This document shows, one piece after another, positions 24,920 through 33,367 of a DNA stretch of 64,000 bases (position 1 is the stretch's first letter; the number at the start of each line of letters is the position of its first letter). The notes beneath the pieces are model-generated. The model saw only the letters and a program-made list of their open reading frames with translations, ran no database searches and was not told the origin of the DNA. This DNA is from Pseudomonadales bacterium (GTDB lineage: Bacteria; Pseudomonadota; Gammaproteobacteria; Pseudomonadales; Halieaceae): contig JACKNN010000002.1 of NCBI GenBank assembly GCA_024234855.1, positions 1 to 64,000 of the forward strand, given 5' to 3'. A program made the translations under genes and the position numbers.

Positions 24920-26074
24920 TTAACGTTCTATCAGATCCGCTGTGATGTCCTCGATACGATTGACCCCGAGCAGCGCCATGGCGATGGCGATCTCGCGCTG
25001 GAACACATCCAGCAGGTCGACTACGCCCTGTTCGCCGCGCGCGGCCAGGGCGTAGATCCACGGCCGGCCGATCAGCACGCCCCGGGCGCCCAGTGCCACC
25101 GCCTTGACCACGTCGATGCCGCTGCGCACGCCGCCGTCCATGTAGATCTCGATACGCTCTCCCAAGGCGGTGGCCACCGCCGGCAGCTTGCTGATGCTGG
25201 AGGCGACGCCGTCCAGTTGGCGACCGCCATGGTTGGATACCACCACGCCGTCCGCGCCCGCATCGGCTGCCGCCCGGGCGTCGTCCACCTCCATCACACC
25301 TTTGATCAGTATCTTTCCCTGCCAGTGGTCCCGCAGCCAGCGGATGTCCTGCCACGTGACGCTGGGGTCGAACTGCGCATCCACAAAGGCCTTGTAGGCG
25401 ACCAGGTCATTGGGGTTGGCCACCTTGTGGCTGATGTTGCCGAAATTGTGGGGCTTGCCTTTGAGGCCGACATCGAACGCCCACAGCGGGCTCGTGGCCA
25501 GTTGCAGCAACTGCGACACCTTGCCCTGCCAGCCGCCTCCCAGCATGCCGTTGCGGTAGTCCCGCAGGCGCATGCCAGCCACCGCCAGGTCCACCGTGAA
25601 CACCAGGGTCTGGCAGCCGGCGACCTGGGCCCGCTTCAGCATTTCCAGTACGAAGTCGCGGTCGCGCATCATGTACAACTGGAACCAGAAGGGCCGGCGG
25701 GTGGCGGACCGGATTTCCTCCACCGGGCAGATGCCCACGGTGGACGTGGTGAACGGGATTCCCGCGCGCTCGGCGGCCCTAGCCCCCTGCAGCTCGCCGC
25801 GGCGGGCGAACATACCGGCCATGCCGACCGGCGCCAGCGCCACCGGCATGCTGGCGGCGTCGCCGGCGAGGGTGGTTGTGGTCGTCACGCTGGAGACGTC
25901 ATGCATAACGTGCTGTTTGAGCTGGAACTCGCCGAAGTCTGCCGTGTTGCGCGCCGCGGTGAGTTCATCATTGGCGCCGCCATCGACATAGTCGAACAGG
26001 AATCGTGGCAGTTTCCACCACGCCCGTAGGCGATAGTCAGCGACGGTGACCGGGGTTACATTAAAAATACTCAT
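24920..26074 (-). CDS. FMN-dependent 2-hydroxyacid dehydrogenase (LldD-like)
   Basis: A 384-residue flavoenzyme of the L-lactate dehydrogenase / glycolate oxidase / mandelate dehydrogenase family. The N-terminus LPRFLFDYVDGGANDE, the FMN-binding FQLYMMRDR and the active-site SNHGGRQLD with the catalytic histidine are all present, followed by YMDGGVRSGIDVVKA for phosphate binding. It oxidises an L-2-hydroxyacid to the keto acid and passes electrons to quinone or oxygen. AAGGATAACGCG precedes the ATG. Which acid is used is not clear; lactate or mandelate-type compounds fit, the latter because of the benzoylformate-decarboxylase-like TPP enzyme nearby. Repeat clusters flank it on both sides. Confidence 0.9.
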   Translation of the reverse strand: MSIFNVTPVTVADYRLRAWWKLPRFLFDYVDGGANDELTAARNTADFGEFQLKQHVMHDVSSVTTTTTLAGDAASMPVALAPVGMAGMFARRGELQGARAAERAGIPFTTSTVGICPVEEIRSATRRPFWFQLYMMRDRDFVLEMLKRAQVAGCQTLVFTVDLAVAGMRLRDYRNGMLGGGWQGKVSQLLQLATSPLWAFDVGLKGKPHNFGNISHKVANPNDLVAYKAFVDAQFDPSVTWQDIRWLRDHWQGKILIKGVMEVDDARAAADAGADGVVVSNHGGRQLDGVASSISKLPAVATALGERIEIYMDGGVRSGIDVVKAVALGARGVLIGRPWIYALAARGEQGVVDLLDVFQREIAIAMALLGVNRIEDITADLIER

Positions 26075-26153
26075 CGCGTTATCCTTTTTGGGGTTGACTC
26101 GGCTCGGCTCAGCTCAGCATAGCAGCCAATGTGAGATGGTGGCTCAATGGAAA

Positions 26154-26379
26154 GGACGGGGTCAGGTCTTGAATTGTGGAAAGGACGGGGTCAGGGAGGA
26201 CGGGGTCAAGGGAGGACGGGGTCAGGTCTTGAATTGTGAATTTAGCTTTCAGCGGAATACCGAGAATTCACGGATCAAGACCTGTGCCCTTCGCCTGCTG
26301 ATCCCATCCTTGTCCGTTGTCCGCTCCGAAATTCACAATTCAAGACCTGACCCCATCCCTTTGGAGACCCCATCCCTGC
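26154..26379. repeat. REP-like repeat cluster, copy B
   Basis: Four direct copies of GGACGGGGTCA occur at about 26154, 26183, 26198 and 26215, two of them extended as GGTCTTGAATTGTG. Further on, inverted copies read AATTCACAATTCAAGACC then TGACCCCATCC (to about 26358). Between the arms lies TTCAGCGGAAT, also found in copy C. The unit has the size and dyad symmetry of REP/BIME sequences mobilised by RAYT (TnpA-REP) enzymes, but no such gene is in the window. It fills almost all of the 309 bp between the two dehydrogenase genes; a short CTCGG/CTCAG repeat at 26098-26119 precedes it. Confidence 0.8.
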
Positions 26380-26383
26380 CCGC

Positions 26384-27322
26384 TCACCAACACGGGTCCA
26401 ATGGTTTGCCGCTGGTCAGGAAGGCCTGGATATTGCCGAGGAAGCGGCCTGCCATATCGGCGCGACACTCCCGCGTGGCACTGCCGATATGGGGCAGCAG
26501 GGTGACGTTGTCGAAGGTCATCAGGGCGTCGGTGACCCGGGGCTCGAATTCGAACACGTCCAGGCCGGCGCCGCCCAGGTGACCGCTGGTCAGGGCATCC
26601 ACCAGGGCGGCCTCGTGGATCAGGGGGCCGCGGCCGGTATTGATCACCACCGCCCCGGGTTTCAGCTGGGCCAGTGTATCGGCGTTGAGAAGGTGGCGGG
26701 TGGCGGCCGTCAGGGCACAGTTCAGGGAGACGATATCGGCCTCCCCCAGCAGCGCCGCCAGCGACTCCCGGTACTCCGCTGCGGTTGTGATCGCCTCCTC
26801 GGGCTTGGGATGTGGGCCGTGGTAAATCACCTTCAGGCCGAAGCCGCGGGCGCGCCGCGCGACCGCCTGGCCGATGGCGCCAAAGCCGACGATGCCCAGG
26901 GTCTTGCCGTGCACGCGCTGGCCGAGCTGGCCGGCACCGCCGGCCCAGTTGCCCTCGCGCAACAGCCGCTCGCTGCTGCTGAGCCGTCTACAGGTGGCCA
27001 GCAGCAGGGCCATGGCGAGATCGGCCGTGTCCTCCGTCACCACGGGGGTATTGCTCACCTGGATACCCCGCGCGGCGGCGGCCTCCAGATCGATATTATC
27101 AATACCCACGCCAAAATTGACGATTAGCCCCAGCGAGTCGGGAAACCTCGCGATGAGGTCCGAGGGGACAGGATCCATGATAGTGCCCGCCCACAGATGA
27201 GCTCCTTGCAGGACCCCGGCGGGATCGTTTGCGTCGTACAGCCGCAGCTCCCCGAATTGCGCCAGCGCCTTGCTCAGTGGCTCGGGGAACTGGCGGGCCG
27301 CGATCAGTACCGGCTTATCCAT
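26384..27322 (-). CDS. D-2-hydroxyacid dehydrogenase (GhrB/SerA-like)
   Basis: A 312-residue NAD(P)-dependent enzyme. It has the Rossmann motif GIVGFGAIGQAVA near residue 145, the catalytic arginine in NTGRGPLIHE, a glutamate in FEFEPRV and the catalytic histidine in LLPHIGSATRE. It interconverts a 2-keto acid such as glyoxylate, hydroxypyruvate or a longer keto acid with the D-hydroxyacid. ATG at 27322 has GAGGA 8 nt upstream and is chosen over GTG at 27337. Its neighbours are another hydroxyacid dehydrogenase and a TPP enzyme, so a keto/hydroxyacid pathway is plausible. Confidence 0.9.
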   Translation of the reverse strand: MDKPVLIAARQFPEPLSKALAQFGELRLYDANDPAGVLQGAHLWAGTIMDPVPSDLIARFPDSLGLIVNFGVGIDNIDLEAAAARGIQVSNTPVVTEDTADLAMALLLATCRRLSSSERLLREGNWAGGAGQLGQRVHGKTLGIVGFGAIGQAVARRARGFGLKVIYHGPHPKPEEAITTAAEYRESLAALLGEADIVSLNCALTAATRHLLNADTLAQLKPGAVVINTGRGPLIHEAALVDALTSGHLGGAGLDVFEFEPRVTDALMTFDNVTLLPHIGSATRECRADMAGRFLGNIQAFLTSGKPLDPCW

Positions 27323-27481
27323 GTTTAGCTTCCTCACGTGACAATGACATGATGCGCATTCTGTAAAGCAAAGTCGACCGCAGGAGCAAGGCCATCGATA
27401 TCATCAGCGCAATTACGGAGATTGTCTCATCCGGGGCCTGTTGCTCGACAATGACGTCCGCGGGCTGCCCGGCTGTGGGCC

Positions 27482-27604
27482 ATGCGCGATGCTATCGAAA
27501 GCCTGGTGCACGACCAGGACAAACACGCGGTGGAAACTCTGGTCTATACTCGCCTTGGCAAGGTGAATAGTCTCAACCCCGCCAAGGTCTCTCAGGCCCG
27601 GTAA
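27482..27604 (+). other. small open frame or gene remnant, unknown
   Basis: A 40-codon frame (ATG 27482 to TAA 27602-27604; open back to 27455) reads MRDAIESLVHDQDKHAVET and on to a typical stop, with codon use like the coding DNA around it. It has no ribosome-binding site, and I do not recognise it. It sits in the 303-bp gap before the TPP enzyme gene and may be the tail of a deleted gene. The rest of 27323-27481 shows nothing. Confidence 0.25.
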
Positions 27605-27625
27605 CCCTGCAACAGGAGAAGGTAT

Positions 27626-29236
27626 ATGAACGGAGCACAATCACTTTTCAAGGCGCTGACCGAGGCGGGGCTCGATACCTGCTTTGCCAACCCGGGCACA
27701 TCGGAAATGCAGCTGGTGTACGAGATGGGCAAATCCAACACGGTGCGCCCCATACTGTGCCTGCAGGAGAACGTGGTCACCGGCGCCGCCGATGGCTACG
27801 GCCGCATGGCCGGCAAGCCGGCGTTTACCCTGCTGCATGTTGGGTCGGGTCTGGCCAACGGTATCGCCAACCTGCACAACGCCGGCCGCGGCAATACGCC
27901 GATGGTGAACATCGTCGGCGCCAACGCCAGCTACCACCAGCCCAACTTCCCCGAACACGAGCTGATCGGCGGCAAGATCACCGACCTGGCCCGCACGGTG
28001 TCCCACTGGGCCCGGGAGGCGAAATCCGCCAGTGAGCTGGGGCTGCTGGGGGCGGAAGCCGCCCGCTACGCCATGACGGGCTCGGGCAAGATCTGTACCC
28101 TCATCGCGCCCACCAACTGCCACTGGGATCCGGCTCCGGGTGCGCCCGTGATAGGCGCGCCGATCGCAACGCCGCGGGTGGCGCCCGACACCGTGGCGGC
28201 GACGGTCGAACTGCTGTCTAACGGACGTAAAACGGGGCTCCTGCTGGGCGCCCACGCCCTGCACAGCGAGGGCCTGGAGCTGGCCGGTCGCATCGCCGCC
28301 AAAACCGGGGCGCAACTGCTGGCCGAGACGCTCCCCGCCCGCATGGTCCGCGGCGAGGGCAGGGTGCAGGTGCAGCTGGTGCCCTACTTTCTCGAGATGG
28401 CCCAGTTCTTCTTTGCCGAATACGAGCAGATCATCCTGGTGGGCGCGCTGCCGCCGGTATCGACCTTTGCCTACCAGCACGCCTCCATGCACAAGGTGCC
28501 CGAGGGCTGCCAGCTGTGGTCCTTCGCTACCGCCGACCACGACGTGCCGGCCGCGCTGGCCGACCTTGTGAGCGCCCTGGCCGCCGGTAGCGCGACGCCG
28601 TCGCGGGTGCCGCGCGTGGTGGCGGACAAGCCCGCGGGGGAGCTGACCCCGAAGGCGATGGGGCAGAGTGTCAACCTGCTGCTGCCGGAGAATGCCATCG
28701 TGGTCGATGAGGGCGCCACGGCGGGCATGGACCTGTTCGCGGAAACGGTGACAGCAGCGCAGCACGACTACCTCTATGCCATACCCGGCGCGGCAATCGG
28801 CGGCGGCCTGCCAGTGGCGCTGGGCGCGGCCATCGCCTGCCCGGACCGCAAGGTGCTGGTGCTGCAGGCGGACGGCAGTGGCATGTACACTAACCAGGCC
28901 CTGTGGAGTATGGCGCACGAAGACTGCGATATCACCGTGGTGATCCTCAAGAACGACTCCTACGCCATACTCAACGTGGAACTGGCCCGCGTGCGCGAAG
29001 GCGAGGCCACCCCGAAGATGCTGTCCATGCTGGAGCTGAACCGCCCCTCCATCGACTGGGTCCGGATCGCCGAAGGCATGGGCGTGCCCGCCGTCGCCAC
29101 CGCAACGGCCGAGGAGTTCCACACCGCCCTGGAACAAGCGCTGGCCCACAAAGGTCCCCGTCTGATCGAAGCCACCATCGTCCAGAACCTCCAGCCGGTG
29201 GTCGACCTCATCCTCAGCCAGTCCCGCAGCGCCTGA
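27626..29236 (+). CDS. thiamine-diphosphate enzyme (acetolactate synthase / benzoylformate decarboxylase-like)
   Basis: A 536-residue ThDP enzyme. The catalytic glutamate lies in CLQENVVTGAADGY (E48). The central domain is like that of acetolactate synthase, and the C-terminal ThDP/Mg motif is QADGSGMYTNQALW...VVILKND, with the usual GDG as ADG. AGGAGAAGGTAT precedes the ATG. It acts in the cytosol on a 2-keto acid, as a decarboxylase or as a carboligase. The lack of a small regulatory subunit and the presence of two hydroxyacid dehydrogenases nearby favour a catabolic decarboxylase, but the substrate is not determined. Repeat cluster C follows it. Confidence 0.85.
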   Translation: MNGAQSLFKALTEAGLDTCFANPGTSEMQLVYEMGKSNTVRPILCLQENVVTGAADGYGRMAGKPAFTLLHVGSGLANGIANLHNAGRGNTPMVNIVGANASYHQPNFPEHELIGGKITDLARTVSHWAREAKSASELGLLGAEAARYAMTGSGKICTLIAPTNCHWDPAPGAPVIGAPIATPRVAPDTVAATVELLSNGRKTGLLLGAHALHSEGLELAGRIAAKTGAQLLAETLPARMVRGEGRVQVQLVPYFLEMAQFFFAEYEQIILVGALPPVSTFAYQHASMHKVPEGCQLWSFATADHDVPAALADLVSALAAGSATPSRVPRVVADKPAGELTPKAMGQSVNLLLPENAIVVDEGATAGMDLFAETVTAAQHDYLYAIPGAAIGGGLPVALGAAIACPDRKVLVLQADGSGMYTNQALWSMAHEDCDITVVILKNDSYAILNVELARVREGEATPKMLSMLELNRPSIDWVRIAEGMGVPAVATATAEEFHTALEQALAHKGPRLIEATIVQNLQPVVDLILSQSRSA

Positions 29237-29238
29237 AA

Positions 29239-29424
29239 GGACGGGTCACGGGGTGACAGGTCACGGGGTCACACAGGTCACGGGGTCAGGTCTTGAATTG
29301 TGAATTCTGCGTTCAGCGGAATGGAGAGAAATCACAATTCAAGACCTGACCCGATCCTTCCTTGACCCCATCCCTCATGCCATCCTTGCACAAAATTCAC
29401 AATTCAAGACCTGACCCCATCCTT
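29239..29424. repeat. REP-like repeat cluster, copy C
   Basis: It begins with decayed tandem units built on GGTCACGGGGT (29239-29290), then GGGGTCAGGTCTTGAATTG continuing to TGAATT, a spacer with TTCAGCGGAAT, and the inverted arm AATTCAAGACCTGACCC (to 29351). A second inverted arm ends CTGACCCCATCC at about 29422. The arms are the same as in copies A and B. The cluster fills the gap between the convergent TPP enzyme and acyl-CoA ligase genes and may also act as a terminator hairpin. Confidence 0.8.
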
Positions 29425-29465
29425 GGACTCTATGGGTTGCATATCAACGGGCCGCAGGCGCCTCG

Positions 29466-31019
29466 CTAGCCGATCTTTCTACCCGCGGCTTCCCAGTAGG
29501 GTTCGCGCAGCACTTTCTTGAGAATCTTGCCCGAGGGGTTGCGCGGAAGTTCCGCGACGATCTCCAGCTGACGGGGGATCTTGTAGCCGGCGATCTTGTC
29601 CCGGCAGAAATCGATCATTTCTTCCACGCCAAGCGTCATGCCCGGCTTGGTGACAACAAAGGCCAACAGGGCCTCGCCGAATTTGTCATCGGGCACGCCG
29701 ATCACGGCCACGTCGACCACCATCTCGAGTTTGGCGAGGGTATTCTCCACTTCAACGGGATAGATGTTTTCGCCGCCGCTGACCACCATGTCCTTGATGC
29801 GATCCTTGAGGTAGAGATAGCCCTCCTCGTCCAGGTAGCCGGCATCCCCGGTGTGTACCCAGCCATCGGTGAGATTGGCGGCGGTGGCCTCGGGCAGATT
29901 GTAGTAGCACAGCATATTGGTATCGGATTTCACCCAGATCTCGCCCACCTCGCCGGTGCCGACCTCATTACCCTCGGTATCCATGATCCTGATGTCAACA
30001 CCCACGGAAGGCCGACCGCAGGATCGCAGCAGTTCAGGTTTGCCTTCAAGCGCCCGACGGTGGTCACCGGGTGAGAGGTTGACCACGGTGCCGGTGGTTT
30101 CGGTCATGCCGTACATCTGCACGAACTCACACTGGAAGACCTCGATGGCCCGGCGCAACACGGTTTCCGAGATTGGGGAGGCGCCGTAGAACATCGTTTC
30201 CAGCTTGCTGAAGTCCCGCTGCTCGACGCCCGGGACCTGCAGCACGGCCATGATCATTGCCGGGACCATAAAAATGCTGGTGACCGGATATCGCTCCATG
30301 TCGTCCAGCAGCTGCACCGGATCGAACACCCGGTGCAGCAGCGTATGTTGGCCATTATAGATGCTCGCGATGACTGAACCGGCGCCGCCGATATGGAACA
30401 GCGGTGCACAAATAATGCCCGCGGTGCCGGCATCCGGTCGCCGCGGCGTGGCGATGATGTTCATCATGGTCAACTGCAGGATATTGAAGTGCGAGGTCAC
30501 CACGCCCTTGGGGTTACCCGTGGTCCCACTGGTATACAACTGGAGGAACGGTTCGTCTTTATCCACCGCAACGGACGGGCTGGTCGCGGGAAAGCCGGCT
30601 ATCCATTCATCCCGGTGCAGGCTGTCGGGCTGGTCGGCTGTGATAATGGCCATGCCGGGCGGCAGTTGGGGGCGCAACGCGGCGAGCGTCGCTTCCATGC
30701 CCGCCAGAACCAGCAGTACCCGGGTGCCGGAGTCGCCGATAATATACGCCAGTTCCGCCGGGGCCAGCCGGTAGTTGAGCGGGACGGCGACGGCGCCCAC
30801 TTTGCTGGCGGCCATGAAAAACAGGCAGTGTTCTATGCTGTTCTCGCCCAGGATTGCGACCCGTTGCCCTTTCTGTACGCCCAGCCTGAGAAAGCCGTTG
30901 CCCAGTTGATTGGCACCGGCGTTGACCTCGCTGAAGCTCATCGACGTCTCGTGATGGCTGACGCAGGGCGAGTCGGGTGTATTTCTTGCGTAAAACTCAA
31001 GGTAGTGATGAACGAGCAT
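29466..31019 (-). CDS. acyl-CoA synthetase (AMP-binding, fatty-acid/aryl-CoA ligase)
   Basis: A 517-residue ANL-superfamily ligase. The AMP-binding motif YTSGTTGNPKG is at about 172-182, FYGASPISETV and QMYGMTETTG form the A5 region, and the C-terminal GWVHTGDAGYLDEEGYLYLKDR with the catalytic lysine in PRNPSGKILKK are all intact. It activates a carboxylic acid with ATP and joins it to CoA. The class resembles medium/long-chain or aromatic acid ligases. The start ATG has GAGG 5 nt upstream. It is followed leftward by repeat cluster C; the VOC and LLM genes lie upstream in the same direction. Confidence 0.9.
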   Translation of the reverse strand: MLVHHYLEFYARNTPDSPCVSHHETSMSFSEVNAGANQLGNGFLRLGVQKGQRVAILGENSIEHCLFFMAASKVGAVAVPLNYRLAPAELAYIIGDSGTRVLLVLAGMEATLAALRPQLPPGMAIITADQPDSLHRDEWIAGFPATSPSVAVDKDEPFLQLYTSGTTGNPKGVVTSHFNILQLTMMNIIATPRRPDAGTAGIICAPLFHIGGAGSVIASIYNGQHTLLHRVFDPVQLLDDMERYPVTSIFMVPAMIMAVLQVPGVEQRDFSKLETMFYGASPISETVLRRAIEVFQCEFVQMYGMTETTGTVVNLSPGDHRRALEGKPELLRSCGRPSVGVDIRIMDTEGNEVGTGEVGEIWVKSDTNMLCYYNLPEATAANLTDGWVHTGDAGYLDEEGYLYLKDRIKDMVVSGGENIYPVEVENTLAKLEMVVDVAVIGVPDDKFGEALLAFVVTKPGMTLGVEEMIDFCRDKIAGYKIPRQLEIVAELPRNPSGKILKKVLREPYWEAAGRKIG

Positions 31020-31062
31020 GGCCGCCTCTATTTATTTGTATGGATCAACTGTCTAACGACAA

Positions 31063-31539
31063 CTAGGAGCCAGGACGTTTCAGGGCAGTCAGCGGAAATT
31101 CACAGTGATCCGCGGTCTGCTGGATTTCAATCAGGTTGCCTTCCGGGTCCCGCCCGTAGATGGTCTTTACGTGGCCCACATCAATGGGTGCTGGCTGGCC
31201 AAAGGTCATGCCCAGGCCTTGCAGGCGGATGAATTCGTCCTCGATATCGGTTACATCGACGCAGAAATGGGTGTAGCCCTTATCGAAGGGCTGTAGCGGC
31301 CGGTCAGACACCGGTTCCGGCGCGCTGTACTGAAACAGCTCCATGTAACAGGTTCCCGCCCGCAGCATCGCGCCCCGGGCCGCGGGGCCGGGTACATCCA
31401 CGATCCTGTCGACAAACTCGCTATCGCTCCAGCCGAATTCCTCACCCACAAGCTCGAAGCCGAAGGCATCACGGTAAAAGCGGATCATGCGGGTGAGGTC
31501 GCGAACGTGCACCGCAACATGATGTATGCCTCGAATCAT
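31063..31539 (-). CDS. VOC-family protein (glyoxalase/dioxygenase superfamily)
   Basis: A 158-residue vicinal-oxygen-chelate protein with two beta-alpha-beta-beta-beta modules. The metal-ligand positions appear intact: GIHHVAV (His), CYMELFQY (Glu), YTHFCVDV (His) and PEGNLIEIQQ (Glu). This set is typical of glyoxalase I-like or methylmalonyl-CoA epimerase-like enzymes, but the substrate is not known. AAGGACAAGCAA precedes the ATG. It lies 43 nt upstream of the acyl-CoA ligase on the same strand, so both may serve degradation of one acid. Confidence 0.85.
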   Translation of the reverse strand: MIRGIHHVAVHVRDLTRMIRFYRDAFGFELVGEEFGWSDSEFVDRIVDVPGPAARGAMLRAGTCYMELFQYSAPEPVSDRPLQPFDKGYTHFCVDVTDIEDEFIRLQGLGMTFGQPAPIDVGHVKTIYGRDPEGNLIEIQQTADHCEFPLTALKRPGS

Positions 31540-31641
31540 TTGCTTGTCCTTGAGTCTTGCATGGGTGCAAAGATTAGAGCAATTGAAGCGGGGATGACAA
31601 CAGTATTTGCAGGGGCGGGCAAGTGGGTGTGCACCGGTCGC

Positions 31642-32532
31642 CTACGCGGCACGACTCCCCGGCGCCAACAACTCCAGCGTGGCCAGATTCGGCCCGCGCT
31701 GCACCTCGTCTGTGAAGGTCTGGATACAGACATGGTCGGCGCCCGCATCCCAATGCGCCTGGATTCGCTTCCTGAGCGCCTGCTCATCGCCCCAGGCAAA
31801 AATGGCGTCGACCAGTGAGTCGCTGCCGCCGTCGGCAAAGTCCGTTTCCACGAATCCGAATTGCTTCAGGTTGTTCTTGTAGTTGTCCAGGCCGAGGTAG
31901 GTGGCCATGTGGGCCCGGGCTATCGTCCTGGCCCTGTCAGCATTGGTTTCCAGCAGCAGCATCTGCTCCGGGCAGAGCAGCGCGTCGGGTCCGATTGTTT
32001 CCCTCGCCCAGGCGGTGTGGGCCGGGGGCGCGAAGTAGGGGTGGGCGCCGCTGGCCTGCTCGGCGCTGAGCCTCAGCATATTCTGCCGCAGCGCTCCCAG
32101 CAGAATCGGTGCGGGTTCCCGGGCGGCGGGCGCCATGTACAGGGCGTTTTGCATCGACGCCAGGTAGTGTTTCATGGTGCTGACCGGCTTGCTGTATTCG
32201 TGCCCCCGAATATCCTTGACCAGCGGTGCATGGGATACCCCCAGTCCGAGGATGAAGCGGCCCGGCGCCAGTTCGGAGAGGGTTCGGTGAATGGCGTTCA
32301 TCGACATCGGGTCGCGCGCATAGATATTGGCGATACCCGTGGCGAAAATCAGCTTCTCGGTATTGGCCGCCATGTGGCTGATAATCGAAAAGGGATCCCG
32401 GCCCACGGCCTCGGGTATCCACAGTGCCGAATATCCCCATTCTTCCAGTTGCCGGGCGAAGCCAACGGCTTCGGGGGCGGTCATATCGTCGATAAAGGAC
32501 CAGACGCCCAGCTTGCCGAGTTTTGTGGTCAT
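31642..32532 (-). CDS. LLM-class flavin-dependent oxidoreductase (F420-type)
   Basis: A 296-residue TIM-barrel protein of the luciferase-like monooxygenase class. The order GVWSFIDDM, ALWIPEAVGRDPF, IFATGIANIYARDP and FILGLGVSH is typical of the F420-dependent LLM subfamily, though FMN-using relatives exist and F420 use in this organism is not shown. ATG at 32532 has AGGAG 8 nt upstream; the longer in-frame start at 32682 overlaps the divergent HAD gene and is rejected. Its role beside the VOC and acyl-CoA ligase genes may be oxidation of the same substrate. Confidence 0.85.
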   Translation of the reverse strand: MTTKLGKLGVWSFIDDMTAPEAVGFARQLEEWGYSALWIPEAVGRDPFSIISHMAANTEKLIFATGIANIYARDPMSMNAIHRTLSELAPGRFILGLGVSHAPLVKDIRGHEYSKPVSTMKHYLASMQNALYMAPAAREPAPILLGALRQNMLRLSAEQASGAHPYFAPPAHTAWARETIGPDALLCPEQMLLLETNADRARTIARAHMATYLGLDNYKNNLKQFGFVETDFADGGSDSLVDAIFAWGDEQALRKRIQAHWDAGADHVCIQTFTDEVQRGPNLATLELLAPGSRAA

Positions 32533-32623
32533 GGTTGTCACTCCTGTGGTTATCGACTGGAAGGGCCGCGGCAGACAATCGCGAATCTGTGGCATGATAC
32601 ACGCAATTGCCCCGGAGCCCCGT

Positions 32624-33367
32624 ATGTTGAAAGCCCTGTTCCTCGACATGGACGAAACACTGTGCGATACCCTCGCTGCCAATGAACACGCCAGGCGGTT
32701 AATGGGGCGGGACCTGCAGGCGCAGTACGGGCCTGAATTCGACGGCCAGGGCGTGGCCGACGCCTATATCGCCGGTATCTATCGCCGCTGGACCGACCAG
32801 CAGCGCGAGCGCTACCTGCCGATTATCAAGCAGGCGGGCGAGAGCGCCTTTCGTCTGCAGCTGATCCGCGACCTGCTGGCCGGGCAGGGAGTGGTCGATG
32901 TCAGCGAAGCGGCTGCCCAGGCCCTGCAGAATAAATTTGATAGCGATCGCCTCGAGGCGTTCGACTTCTATCCGGGCATCCCCGAGTTTCTGCTCGAGGC
33001 GCGCAAGTATTTCACCCTGGTGGTGATCACCAATGGGCCGGAACTGTCGCAGGTGCCGAAGGTCGCAGCGGTGAAGCTCGCCGAGTATGTCGACCACATC
33101 ATCATCGGCGGCCAGGAGCCAGAGCAAAAGCCGGCGCGCTCAATCTTTGAAAAGGCCCTCAAACTCGCCGGGTGCGAGGCGCATGAGGCCATTCACGTGG
33201 GTGACAGCCTGGCCACCGATATCGCCGGTGCCCACAACAGCGGCATTACCTCCATCTGGATTCAACACCAGCAACCGCTGGATGCGGAACTGGGGATAGA
33301 CCCTCACCATACGGTGCTGCACCCAAACGAGATACCGGCGCTCATCCGCGAATTGCGACGGGGCTAG
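32624..33367 (+). CDS. HAD-superfamily hydrolase (YjjG/NANP-like)
   Basis: A 247-residue HAD phosphatase with all four motifs: nucleophile DMDET (about residue 8-12), motif II TNG, motif III lysine in EQKPA, and motif IV HVGDSLATDI. The long alpha-helical cap inserted after motif I is like that of YjjG/N-acylneuraminate-9-phosphatase types. It removes phosphate from a small metabolite, possibly a nucleotide or sugar phosphate. ATG at 32624 follows GGAG at 7 nt. It is divergent from the LLM gene and its stop overlaps the convergent methyltransferase stop by 4 nt. Confidence 0.9.
   Translation: MLKALFLDMDETLCDTLAANEHARRLMGRDLQAQYGPEFDGQGVADAYIAGIYRRWTDQQRERYLPIIKQAGESAFRLQLIRDLLAGQGVVDVSEAAAQALQNKFDSDRLEAFDFYPGIPEFLLEARKYFTLVVITNGPELSQVPKVAAVKLAEYVDHIIIGGQEPEQKPARSIFEKALKLAGCEAHEAIHVGDSLATDIAGAHNSGITSIWIQHQQPLDAELGIDPHHTVLHPNEIPALIRELRRG

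Noticed and set aside
26154..26379. Tandem repeat region considered as a CRISPR array
   Set aside because: Units are unevenly spaced, spacers are not of equal length, arms are inverted as well as direct, and no cas gene is near.
27641..29149. A minus-strand frame opposite the thiamine-diphosphate enzyme
   Set aside because: The plus-strand protein has a full ThDP motif, catalytic Glu and ribosome-binding site. The antisense translation is His/Gly/Arg-rich with no domain.
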